A DNA stretch of 64,000 nt from Marinobacterium ramblicola (GTDB lineage Bacteria > Pseudomonadota > Gammaproteobacteria > Pseudomonadales > Balneatricaceae). Shown piece by piece: positions 44,286 through 52,157 of this stretch. The position numbers were made by a program, and so were the translations under genes. The DNA lies in NCBI RefSeq assembly GCF_019084545.1, contig NZ_JAHREP010000027.1, forward strand, positions 1 to 64,000. The letters are read 5' to 3'. The notes beneath the pieces are model-generated. The model was not told the DNA's origin and did not search any database. It saw only the letters and a program-made list of their open reading frames with translations. The stretch's first letter is position 1. The number at the start of each line of letters is the position of its first letter.

Positions 44286-45365
44286 ATGAGTCGAAAGGTG
44301 CGTGCCGATGTGGATCTCAGTGCGATCCGGCATAACTACCGACTGGCGTGTGCGCAGGCGCCCGAGGCGCGTGCAGCGGCTATCGTCAAGGCAAATGCCT
44401 ATGGTCATGGCGCTGTCGCTGTTGCGCGGGCGCTCGAGCCGGAGGTTCCGGCCTTCGGTGTCGCCTGTATAGAGGAGGCGCTGGAGCTGCGCGCAGCGGG
44501 CATTCAAAAGCCGATCATGCTGCTTGAGGGTTGCTTCGACGAAACCGAGTTGCCGCTGGTGGATAGTCAGGCGTTCTGGCCGGCGGTGCATAGCGAGCAT
44601 CAGCTGCGCGCGCTAGAGCTGGCGCAGATGAAAAGCCGTTTCCCGGTATTTCTGAAGGTGGATACCGGTATGCATCGTCTGGGGTTCGACCCGGCCGATG
44701 TGCCGGCCGTTGTGGCGCGCCTGCAGGCGCTCCCCTGCGTGGAGGAGGTGATTCTGATGACCCACTTCGCCCGTTCGGACGAGCCGGATCAGCCGGCAAC
44801 GGCAGATCAGATCGAGCGCTTTCAAGCGTTGGACGGCGTGAAAGGGCTTGCGGCCAGTCTGAGTAACTCGGCTGCCGTTATGGCCTGGCCGACGGCGCAC
44901 CGTAACTGGCTGCGACCAGGCATGATGCTGTACGGGGCGACGCCGTTCATGGCGCCTCAGCCAGTGGCCGACCAGTTGCGGCCGGCGATGACGCTGAGCA
45001 CCGAGATCATCGCGATCCGTGATGTGGCGGCAGGGGAAAAGGTGGGTTACGGCGGCACCTTCGTCTGTGAGCGGCCAACCCGCATCGGCACTATCGCCAT
45101 GGGCTATGGTGACGGCTATCCCCGTCACGCCAGGAACGGCACGCCCGTAGTCGTGCGTGGCCAGCGGGTAGCGGTGGCCGGTCGCGTGTCGATGGATATG
45201 ATGACGATCGACCTGACCGATCTGCCCGAAGCTCAGATCGGCGATCGTGTCGAGCTGTTCGGCCGTCAGTTGCCGGTTTCGGAGGTGGCGACCTGGTGCG
45301 ATACCATCCCCTACACGCTGGTGACCTGCCTGACCCCGCGTGTCCCCCGTTACTATCAGGAGTGA
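44286..45365 (+). CDS. alr: Alanine racemase
   Basis: 359-aa PLP enzyme interconverting L- and D-alanine. The PLP Lys is 35 in AAIVKANAYGHGA and the second catalytic base Tyr 255 in VGYGGTF. The neighbourhood (alanine symporter, Lrp regulator, RidA) suggests a catabolic DadX-type role rather than only cell-wall supply. The D-amino-acid dehydrogenase (dadA) expected in such a set is not in this window. GGAGGA precedes ATG 44286. Confidence 0.95.
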   Translation: MSRKVRADVDLSAIRHNYRLACAQAPEARAAAIVKANAYGHGAVAVARALEPEVPAFGVACIEEALELRAAGIQKPIMLLEGCFDETELPLVDSQAFWPAVHSEHQLRALELAQMKSRFPVFLKVDTGMHRLGFDPADVPAVVARLQALPCVEEVILMTHFARSDEPDQPATADQIERFQALDGVKGLAASLSNSAAVMAWPTAHRNWLRPGMMLYGATPFMAPQPVADQLRPAMTLSTEIIAIRDVAAGEKVGYGGTFVCERPTRIGTIAMGYGDGYPRHARNGTPVVVRGQRVAVAGRVSMDMMTIDLTDLPEAQIGDRVELFGRQLPVSEVATWCDTIPYTLVTCLTPRVPRYYQE

Positions 45366-45392
45366 CGTCGGCGTAACGGCTGAACCGGTGAT

Positions 45393-46193
45393 CTACTGAC
45401 GGTCGAGCAGGCGCACCAGCAACTGCTTGACCATGTTCGGCTCAAATGGCTTGTCTGCCAGCGCGTCCACACCGGACTGGCTGATGTTGCGCAGGTGGGC
45501 GTCGTTAGCCTCGGAGGTCACCATCATGATTGGCAGATGTGCATGCAGTGCGGACTGGCGGATGAACTCGGCCAGCTCTGCACCGTTGACTTCGGGCATG
45601 TTGTAGTCGGTCACCACCAGGTCCACCATCTCCCGCTGCAGGCGCTCGATCGCCTCCCGGCCATCTTCCGCTTCGATCAGGTGGCATATCCCCAGGTTGC
45701 CAAGCACGCGCATGATATGGCGGCGCGCCATGCGGCTGTCGTCGACCACCAGTACCCTCAGGCTGTCCACGTCGAACATCTCCAGTTCGATATCGTCCTG
45801 GTCGAGCAGGTCCAGCGTGGCGTTGAGCGCCTTGGTCAGGTGCTCACGGTTGAACGGCTTGGGCAAGATGGCGACAACGCCGGATTGCTTGAAAATCTCC
45901 AGCTGTTCACGTCGCCGCTCGCTGGAGATCAGCATGAACGGAAGGTCTGACAGGGCGGTGCTTGAGCGGATCTGGCGCAGCAGCTGATCCGCCGAGCCAT
46001 CTTCGTAGTACAGCGAGCTGATGATCAGATCCGGACGCAGGCGACGGAGAAACGTCATCGCTTCGGCCTGGGTGCTGACCGCGTCGATCGCCCCGACATG
46101 TTCGCCGGTCAGCTGTTGGGTGATGATTTTGCGTTGCGTCGATGAGGGCTCGATCAACAGGATATGCAGGTCATCGGTATTGATGCGAGACAT
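45393..46193 (-). CDS. Double-receiver response regulator
   Basis: 266-aa cytosolic protein with two CheY-like domains and no output domain. The second (about 146-262) is normal, with DD pair, acceptor Asp 196 (VTDYNMPEVNG) and Lys in ADKPF. The first (about 9-130) has lost the acceptor: Ser 60 stands at its place in RPDLIISSLYY, and the acidic pair is IEPS. The first domain may thus act as a docking or dominant-signal module. ATG 46193 has AAGGGAG about 8 bases upstream; an extension to 46250 is unlikely. Confidence 0.88.
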   Translation of the reverse strand: MSRINTDDLHILLIEPSSTQRKIITQQLTGEHVGAIDAVSTQAEAMTFLRRLRPDLIISSLYYEDGSADQLLRQIRSSTALSDLPFMLISSERRREQLEIFKQSGVVAILPKPFNREHLTKALNATLDLLDQDDIELEMFDVDSLRVLVVDDSRMARRHIMRVLGNLGICHLIEAEDGREAIERLQREMVDLVVTDYNMPEVNGAELAEFIRQSALHAHLPIMMVTSEANDAHLRNISQSGVDALADKPFEPNMVKQLLVRLLDRQ

Positions 46194-46262
46194 TGAGCGC
46201 TCCCTTGCGCGGTCATTATTATTTACCGCAACCTTAAAACGCCAACGCAAGGATTGCCAGCA

Positions 46263-46895
46263 CTAAGCCGTGACCCAGAGCACGGAAGCGTCCTCCTCGC
46301 CCACCGATACCAGGGCATGGCCCATTTCACAGTCGTAGTAGGCACTGTCGCCCACGCCGAGCAGGATCGGCTCGTAGAACTCGGTGTACAGCATCACCTG
46401 GCCCTCAAGCACGTACAGAAACTCCTCGCCGTCGTGGCGTACCCACTCCTTGTACTCATCGAATGAACGGGCGCGCACCACGGTACGGTAGGGGATCATC
46501 TTCTTGCTGCTCAATGAGGTTGACAGCAGCTCGTGTTCATAGGTGGGGGTTGGATGCGGGCGTCCCTCACCAAAGCGGGTAATGTCGCGACGACCGCCGC
46601 CGATTCGATCGCGCTTGGGTTGAGTGAACAGTTGGGGAATGTCGATGCCCAGGCCGTTGACCAGCTTGGTGACGGCGCTAAAGGTGGGAGAGATCTGCTC
46701 ATTTTCGATCTTCGAAAGTGTCGAGCGGGCCAGTCCGGTCAGCTTGCTCGCCTCCTCAAGGGTCAGGTTCTGGCTCAGGCGAATTTCACGTACGCGCTGT
46801 CCCAGGTGCAGCGGCTCCACCTGGGCATCGGCATCGGCGAGCTCGACCTGCAGGCTCTGTTTGTCGGACTGGAGAAAACGGGGTTGATCGGGCAT
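46263..46895 (-). CDS. XRE-family regulator with cupin domain
   Basis: 210-aa transcription factor. The helix-turn-helix (LGQRVREIRLSQNLTLEEASKLTGLARSTLSKIENEQ, about 31-68) leads to a linker and a C-terminal cupin (HDGEEFLYVLEGQVMLYTEFYEPILLGVGDSAYYD). Such regulators (PuuR-like and relatives) often control amine or amino-acid use genes. The polyamine importer is far away, so a link is only a guess. Confidence 0.9.
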   Translation of the reverse strand: MPDQPRFLQSDKQSLQVELADADAQVEPLHLGQRVREIRLSQNLTLEEASKLTGLARSTLSKIENEQISPTFSAVTKLVNGLGIDIPQLFTQPKRDRIGGGRRDITRFGEGRPHPTPTYEHELLSTSLSSKKMIPYRTVVRARSFDEYKEWVRHDGEEFLYVLEGQVMLYTEFYEPILLGVGDSAYYDCEMGHALVSVGEEDASVLWVTA

Positions 46896-46974
46896 TGAAA
46901 AGGCTCCGGTCGAGAAACACTGTCTGATTAAAGGAAACTAAGTTTCCCGCAGTATACCCACCGAAGTCCATTGA

Positions 46975-47505
46975 TCACCACATCAGATCATCCGGAATCT
47001 GATATTCGGCATAGGGATCGTCCTCTGCCGGCTGTTCGGTCTCCGGGCGTGGCAGTACGACCCCGGCCAGGCGTTGGGTGATGCGATCGCCGATCTCCGC
47101 CGGGATCGCCTGGTAGCGGCCATCGAAGAAGGCGATCAGCAGCTGACCGCGGGCCAACTGTTTAAGTAGAGCCTCGTCGATCCACAGCGACTTGATCGTT
47201 TTATCGTGCACGAAGTTGTAGCGGGTTTCGCCATTCGCGGGCAGGCGAACCGCATGCTGCTCAAGCAGTTGGCGCACTTCGGCGGTGGCCGCTTTCTGTG
47301 CCTGCTCAGCCTCACGCTGACGATTAAGCTCGCGATCCCTGTCCGCTTTGGCCTTGCGTGCCGCTTCCAGTGCCGCCTGCTGGTCGCCGGTGTTAACCGT
47401 GGCTTGCCCTTTCTTCTCTTTCTTTTTCTGCTGCTTGGCCTTTTTCGCCTGCTGCTTGTTGGCTATACCCGCCTTGAGGAGCTGGTCCTGGAGTGAAATC
47501 GCCAT
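46975..47505 (-). CDS. DUF2058 (YaiL-like) protein
   Basis: 176-aa protein. The N-terminal half is highly charged and helical (SLQDQLLKAGIANKQQAKKAKQ, Lys-rich, then AALEAARKAKADRDRELNR) and likely coiled coil or RNA-binding. The C-terminal half YNFVHDKTIKSLWIDEALLKQLARGQL is the DUF2058 core. Function is unknown; E. coli YaiL is considered nucleoprotein-like. Confidence 0.88.
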   Translation of the reverse strand: MAISLQDQLLKAGIANKQQAKKAKQQKKKEKKGQATVNTGDQQAALEAARKAKADRDRELNRQREAEQAQKAATAEVRQLLEQHAVRLPANGETRYNFVHDKTIKSLWIDEALLKQLARGQLLIAFFDGRYQAIPAEIGDRITQRLAGVVLPRPETEQPAEDDPYAEYQIPDDLMW

Positions 47506-47660
47506 GCTGATACCCGAAATATCGTAGTTACATCAAGGGCGGCACTATACCTCATGCCGCGCCTGCCGTGGAGGCCCGCTCCAATTCTGATCGATGTGAC
47601 AGGATCCCTGTGCCGGTAGATAATGTCCGACATTAACTCATTCAGGGAGAGGTGTGGAAT

Positions 47661-48275
47661 ATGTCGTGGATGTTGTGGGGCTCGCTGCTGCTGGTCTGTT
47701 TGATGGGCGCCATGTCGCCGGGCCCCAGCCTTGCCGTGGTGCTGCGCGAGACGGTGCGTAACAGCCGCTGGCATGGCGTTGTGGCCGGTCTGTCGCACGC
47801 TCTGGGTGTGGGGTTATGGGCGTTTTTGACCGTGCATGGTCTGGCGCTGCTGGTAACCGGGCAGCAGTTGGTGTTCACCGCGTTGAGCTGGGCGGGTGCC
47901 GCCTATTTGGCGTGGATGGGGATCCAGGCCTGGCGTCATGCGGGTGAGGCCGGTGTGCTCGATACCGGCGAGGCTCAGGTGCATTCGCTGCTCGGTGCCG
48001 CCCGCGCCGGCGCCGTGATTTCACTGTTGAACCCCAAACTGGCGCTGTTCTTCATGGCGCTGTTCTCCCAGTTCGTCAGTGCCGATCAGAGCAGCCTGGC
48101 GCAGTGGGTGATGATTCTGACCGCTACCCTGGTTGATGGCGCCTGGTATGCGCTGGTGGCGCTGTTGCTGTCCCATCCTCGTTTGCTGAAGGCGCTTCGC
48201 CGGCGTGCGAAGTGGGTTGAGCGGGTGACCGGGACGCTCTTGGTGGGGCTGGCGGTCCGAGTGGTCACACTGTGA
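47661..48275 (+). CDS. LysE/RhtB family amino-acid exporter
   Basis: 204-aa inner-membrane exporter with about six helices and the family signature GAMSPGPSLAVVLRETVRNSRWHG near the N-terminus, then GAAYLAWMGIQAWR and SLLNPKLALFFMALFSQFV. I chose ATG 47661 (GGGAGAGG 8 bases upstream) over GTG 47652. The exported amino acid is unknown. Confidence 0.9.
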   Translation: MSWMLWGSLLLVCLMGAMSPGPSLAVVLRETVRNSRWHGVVAGLSHALGVGLWAFLTVHGLALLVTGQQLVFTALSWAGAAYLAWMGIQAWRHAGEAGVLDTGEAQVHSLLGAARAGAVISLLNPKLALFFMALFSQFVSADQSSLAQWVMILTATLVDGAWYALVALLLSHPRLLKALRRRAKWVERVTGTLLVGLAVRVVTL

Positions 48276-48338
48276 ACGAACTGTTGCAACGGGTATCGGC
48301 TGTAACTGCATGAGAACCGTGAGGGATGAGGGGCGATT

Positions 48339-49763
48339 ATGGGGATCGGTGGCAGGCTGAAGTCCTGGATCGGTGATCAACGGGTGGAACAGCTGCGCGA
48401 CAGGCTGGCCGAACTGGCAGAGCAGAGTACGGAGCATCACCTGCGCTTGGCGGTGACCGGGCTGAGCCAGAGCGGCAAGACGGTGTTTATCACCTCACTG
48501 GTGCATCATCTGCTGCATGCCCATCGCAGCGGTTCGCTGCCGTTTTTCGATGTCGCCGCTGGCGGCCGGATTATCGGCTCCCGTGATCTCAGTGCGCAGT
48601 CCAGTAACCCGTTTCCGTTGCAGCAGGCGCTGACAGGTCTTGGCCAGGAGCCGCCACACTGGCCTGCGTCGACCCGGCAGCTGTCGGAGGTGCGGCTGGC
48701 GATACGCTACCGTCGACCGCCGGGCCTGCGGCGGGTGCTAGGGGAATCCGCCACGTTGTATCTCGATATTATCGATTACCCCGGCGAGTGGCTGCTCGAC
48801 CTGCCGATGCTGGAGCTGGGTTTCGAACAATGGTGCGAGAACCAGCGGCGGCTATTTGAACGGGAGCCGCGGTTGTCGGTGGCGTCGTCCTGGCTGGCAC
48901 GGGTACGTGAGGTCGATTGGCATGCGTCGGCGGATCCGGCGTTGTTGCAGGAACTCAGCGAGAGCTTTGCCAAACTGCTGCAGGTACTTAGATCCGATCC
49001 CTATGCGCTGAGTCTTCTGCAACCCGGCCGTTGCCTGTTACCGGGCGAGCTGGTGCAGCTTTTCCCGTTGGTTTTGCCCACCTGGCCCGCTGGCGAGATC
49101 CCGGACGGCAGTTTTCTCGCGCTGTTGAAAGCGCGCTATGAACGCTATCGGGAGCAGGTGGTGCGGCCTTTCTATCTACAGCACTTTTCCCGCTTCGATC
49201 GTCAGCTGGTGCTGGTCGACTGTCTTAAGACCCTGAATCGGGGCGAGGCCTGTTTTACCGATATGCAACGGGCGCTGAACGGGATCCTGCAAAGCTTCAA
49301 TTACGGGCGCAACGGCTTTCTGCGGCGGCTGTTCAAACCGCGGATCGACCGCGTGCTGTTCGCCTCCACCAAGGCTGATCATGTGACCGCCAATCAGCAC
49401 CATAATCTGGACCGCTTTCTGGAGCTGATGATTCAGGATGCTCAACGCGATATGGGCTTCGAGGGTATAGAAACGCGCTGCATGGCGATCGCATCCCTGC
49501 GCTCGACCCAGGCGGCCGAGGCGCAGGTCGATGGCCAGACCCTCTCCTGTCTGCGCGGCTGGCGCAAGGATAGCGACGAGGAGGTGGCGCTGTTCCCGGG
49601 CGAGGTGCCGACTGAACTGCCGAGCGCCGACGACTGGACTCAGGAGCGTTTCCGCTTTATCGACTTTGCCCCCAGGCGTCTGCCGCAGCATGAGCTGCAG
49701 CCATCGCACCATATCCGGCTTGACCAGTTGCTGGAGTATATGACGGGGGACCAGTTCCGATGA
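48339..49763 (+). CDS. ycjX: YcjX family (DUF463) P-loop protein
   Basis: 474-aa protein with a P-loop variant GLSQSGKTVFITSLVHHLL (about 46-64) and a second motif LDIIDYPGEWLLDLPML, both typical of the YcjX GTPase-like family linked to stress regulons. Its end overlaps the next start (ATGA), so YcjX and YcjF are co-translated, as in E. coli. GAGGGATGAGGGG lies before ATG 48339. Confidence 0.93.
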   Translation: MGIGGRLKSWIGDQRVEQLRDRLAELAEQSTEHHLRLAVTGLSQSGKTVFITSLVHHLLHAHRSGSLPFFDVAAGGRIIGSRDLSAQSSNPFPLQQALTGLGQEPPHWPASTRQLSEVRLAIRYRRPPGLRRVLGESATLYLDIIDYPGEWLLDLPMLELGFEQWCENQRRLFEREPRLSVASSWLARVREVDWHASADPALLQELSESFAKLLQVLRSDPYALSLLQPGRCLLPGELVQLFPLVLPTWPAGEIPDGSFLALLKARYERYREQVVRPFYLQHFSRFDRQLVLVDCLKTLNRGEACFTDMQRALNGILQSFNYGRNGFLRRLFKPRIDRVLFASTKADHVTANQHHNLDRFLELMIQDAQRDMGFEGIETRCMAIASLRSTQAAEAQVDGQTLSCLRGWRKDSDEEVALFPGEVPTELPSADDWTQERFRFIDFAPRRLPQHELQPSHHIRLDQLLEYMTGDQFR

Positions 49764-50794
49764 GTGAACCCGACAAGTTTCGCAAGCCGGTCTGGCTGGA
49801 TCCGAAACAGCTCGATACCTCAAGGCCGGTGATGCCGCCTGAATCGCAGGCACGGGAGTTTCCGCTGCAGCAGGTCAGGGAGGCCCTTGATGATGGTGAG
49901 ACCGCGGATGCCGATCACGCCCCGGCCAGAAAACGCCGCGGTGGCTGGCGGCGGCTGTTCGGTATCTCGTTGGGCGCTGTGCTGGTTTCCGGTGTCGGTA
50001 TCGAGCTTTATCGTCTGCTGGATTGGTCCTTCACCACCCATCCGCTATTGGGAGGCGGTGTCAGCCTTATGTTGCTGTTGCTGGCGCTCAGCGGCGGTGT
50101 GCAACTCTGGCGCAGCGTTAAAGGCTTGCGCCAGCTGAGCCAGATCGAACGGATCGAGGCGGATGCACGGGCGTTGTTGCAGCACCAAGGGCAGGGCGGT
50201 GCCGGTGCGCTGCTGCGAGAGCTGCAACGGCACTACCGCGATACGCCCGAGCAGCAGCGGCTGGATGAAACGATCCGGCTGCTGGATTCGGCCTATAACG
50301 ATAGTGAGATCGTACGCTACCTGTCCCACCATGCGCTCAGTGACCAGGATGCTCGGGCGCGGCGCTGCGTGCAACGCTACGCGGTCGAATCGGGTGTGCT
50401 GGTGGCACTGAGCCCCTGGGCCAGTTTCGACATGTTGCTGGTGGGCTGGCGCAACCTGCGCATGCTGCGTGAGGTCGCTTCTATCTACGGCGTTGCGCCC
50501 GGCGCGTCCGTGCAGTGGGTGTTGCTGAAACGGGTGCTGCACAACCTGGCCTTTGCCGGGTTCAGCGAGATGGCGATCGATGCCGGCTCGGCGGCGCTGG
50601 GCAGCTCGCTGACCGCGACCCTGTCGGCGCGTGCCGGGCAGGGTCTGGGGGCCGGGCTGTTTACCGCGCGTACCGGGCTGCAGGCGCAGCGTCTGTGCCG
50701 CCCGCTGCCGCTTGAACAGGTTGATCAATCGTTGATCAAGTCGGTGGCGAAGGGGATAGTCGAGCGTCTGGGGCAGTCGAAACCCGCCGAGTGA
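49760..50794 (+). CDS. ycjF: YcjF (DUF697) membrane protein
   Basis: 344-aa inner-membrane protein. A disordered start (KPVWLDPKQLDTSRPVMP) precedes two membrane helices (about 65-82 and 93-112) and a DUF697 C-terminal domain (LVALSPWASFDMLLVGWRNLRMLREVASIYG and following Ala/Gly-rich helices). Partner of YcjX; the molecular role is unknown. Family length in E. coli is 353 aa. Confidence 0.92.
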   Translation: MSEPDKFRKPVWLDPKQLDTSRPVMPPESQAREFPLQQVREALDDGETADADHAPARKRRGGWRRLFGISLGAVLVSGVGIELYRLLDWSFTTHPLLGGGVSLMLLLLALSGGVQLWRSVKGLRQLSQIERIEADARALLQHQGQGGAGALLRELQRHYRDTPEQQRLDETIRLLDSAYNDSEIVRYLSHHALSDQDARARRCVQRYAVESGVLVALSPWASFDMLLVGWRNLRMLREVASIYGVAPGASVQWVLLKRVLHNLAFAGFSEMAIDAGSAALGSSLTATLSARAGQGLGAGLFTARTGLQAQRLCRPLPLEQVDQSLIKSVAKGIVERLGQSKPAE

Positions 50795-50823
50795 CGCTCT
50801 GTGTCCTGTGCTGTGTTTGGCGT

Positions 50824-50852
50824 TTGCATTCCCTGGGCGCGATGCTTATACT
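50824..50852 (+). promoter_or_regulatory. Sigma-70 promoter for the 4.5S RNA gene
   Basis: TTGCAT (50824-50829), 17-bp spacer, TATACT (50847-50852), followed by a GC-rich discriminator GCGCGCC typical of growth-rate-controlled stable RNA promoters. Confidence 0.7.
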
Positions 50853-50915
50853 GCGCGCCTGTTCCGATTCAGCAGGTCCTTGCGCCGCTCAGGAACAGGG
50901 CGAAAGCCGCGTTAT

Positions 50916-51028
50916 GGTGGCTCCGCCGGTCCTCTCGCAACGATACACCGTGAACCTGGTCAGGCCCGGAAGGGAGCAGCCACAGCGGTTGACTCGTGTG
51001 CCGGGATGTCGGCTGGTGGAGCCACCCC
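50916..51028 (+). ncRNA. ffs: 4.5S RNA (signal recognition particle RNA)
   Basis: The ends GGTGGCTCC (from 50916) and GGAGCCACC (to 51026) pair as the terminal stem. Between them lie the conserved SRP domain IV elements: CAGGTCAGG-like TGGTCAGGCCCGGAAGGGAG, AGCAGCCA, and GTGCCGGGATGT. The GGAA tetraloop and internal loops match the E. coli ffs product closely. Length about 113 nt fits. The exact mature ends are estimated. In pseudomonads ffs sits next to dnaX; here 4 kb separate them. Confidence 0.93.
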
Positions 51029-51077
51029 CAGTTTCCCCCTCCCTCCGACTACTGGCCTGATTTATTCCGTTTCTTGG

Positions 51078-52010
51078 CTAGCGATTGATCGGCGTACCGA
51101 TCCAGTGCCGGGCCAGATTCTCCTGCTGCACACACTCCCTGATCACCTCCATCATCTTGATGGTTCTAAGGCGAAGCGGTTTCCTGGCATCGACGGCCAG
51201 GTATACATCGCGCAGCACCTCGGGATTGACGATCTTGTAGCCCTCTACCTCGCCGCGCTCCTCGAGATGATAGAAGGCGGAGGAGGGCAGAATAATGGTG
51301 CACAGTCCTTGGGCGGAAAATCTCAGTCCGGTCAGCAGCTGGCCGTAGGGACGCTTCTTGCGCAGGCTGATTCCGGTGGCTTTTTCGTAGCGGGCGGTGA
51401 TGTAACCCAGAGACTCCTTCTCCGAGGTCATCACGATCTCGTGATCCGCCAGCGCGGCGAAATCGATCTCCTTGTCTGGGGTTTTCAGTGTGCCCGGTTT
51501 GCAGACAAAGAATAGATTTTCCTTGATCAGCGGATATTTGATTATGTCCGGGTCCTTCTGGCCATCCTCATAAATAATCGCCAGATCGGCTTCGCCGCTG
51601 GTTAATAGCTTTTTGACGTCGTATGAGAGTCCGGTTCTGAGATCGAGGTCGATACCGGGGTATTTTCTCTCCAGCGCCCGGAACAGGGGCAGGGCGAGAA
51701 TATTGTCGGTGGCCTGATTCATGGCGACGACGAAGGTACCCTGGATACTCTTGTTCAGGTCGGATATCTCCTCCAGCGCCTGCTCCATCTGCCGGACCAC
51801 CGCAGTGGCGTGGAAATGGAACAGTTCGCCGGCATCGGTCAGCCGCACGCCGCCGTGCCCGCGGGTGAACAGGTCGGTGCCCACTTCATGTTCCAGCTTG
51901 GAGATCTGGATGCTCAGTGCCGGCTGCGCCACGTCCAGTGTTCTTGCCGCGGCGGCGATGCTGCCGTGTTCGGCGATGCTGAGGAAAAACTTCAGCTGCT
52001 TGATGTTCAT
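51078..52010 (-). CDS. LysR-family transcriptional regulator
   Basis: 310-aa regulator. Helix-turn-helix at about 16-40 (IAEHGSIAAAARTLDVAQPALSIQISKLE) and the periplasmic-binding-protein-like effector domain after residue 90. ATG 52010 has GAGG 5 bases upstream; GTG 52016 in frame would overlap that site. It is divergent from the TPP enzyme gene with a 147-bp gap, the usual sign that it controls that gene. Confidence 0.9.
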   Translation of the reverse strand: MNIKQLKFFLSIAEHGSIAAAARTLDVAQPALSIQISKLEHEVGTDLFTRGHGGVRLTDAGELFHFHATAVVRQMEQALEEISDLNKSIQGTFVVAMNQATDNILALPLFRALERKYPGIDLDLRTGLSYDVKKLLTSGEADLAIIYEDGQKDPDIIKYPLIKENLFFVCKPGTLKTPDKEIDFAALADHEIVMTSEKESLGYITARYEKATGISLRKKRPYGQLLTGLRFSAQGLCTIILPSSAFYHLEERGEVEGYKIVNPEVLRDVYLAVDARKPLRLRTIKMMEVIRECVQQENLARHWIGTPINR

Positions 52011-52157
52011 TGGCACCTCGCGAAAGGGGATCTCGGACCGGTATCTAAAAGGCTATAACGTTTTGATTATACCCGATGCAGCGAAACGATACTTCCGGGC
52101 ACTGTAGGCGCTCTCTATCATCGCTCGAAGATAATTTATAAAGCGTTTTGGTGTGTT

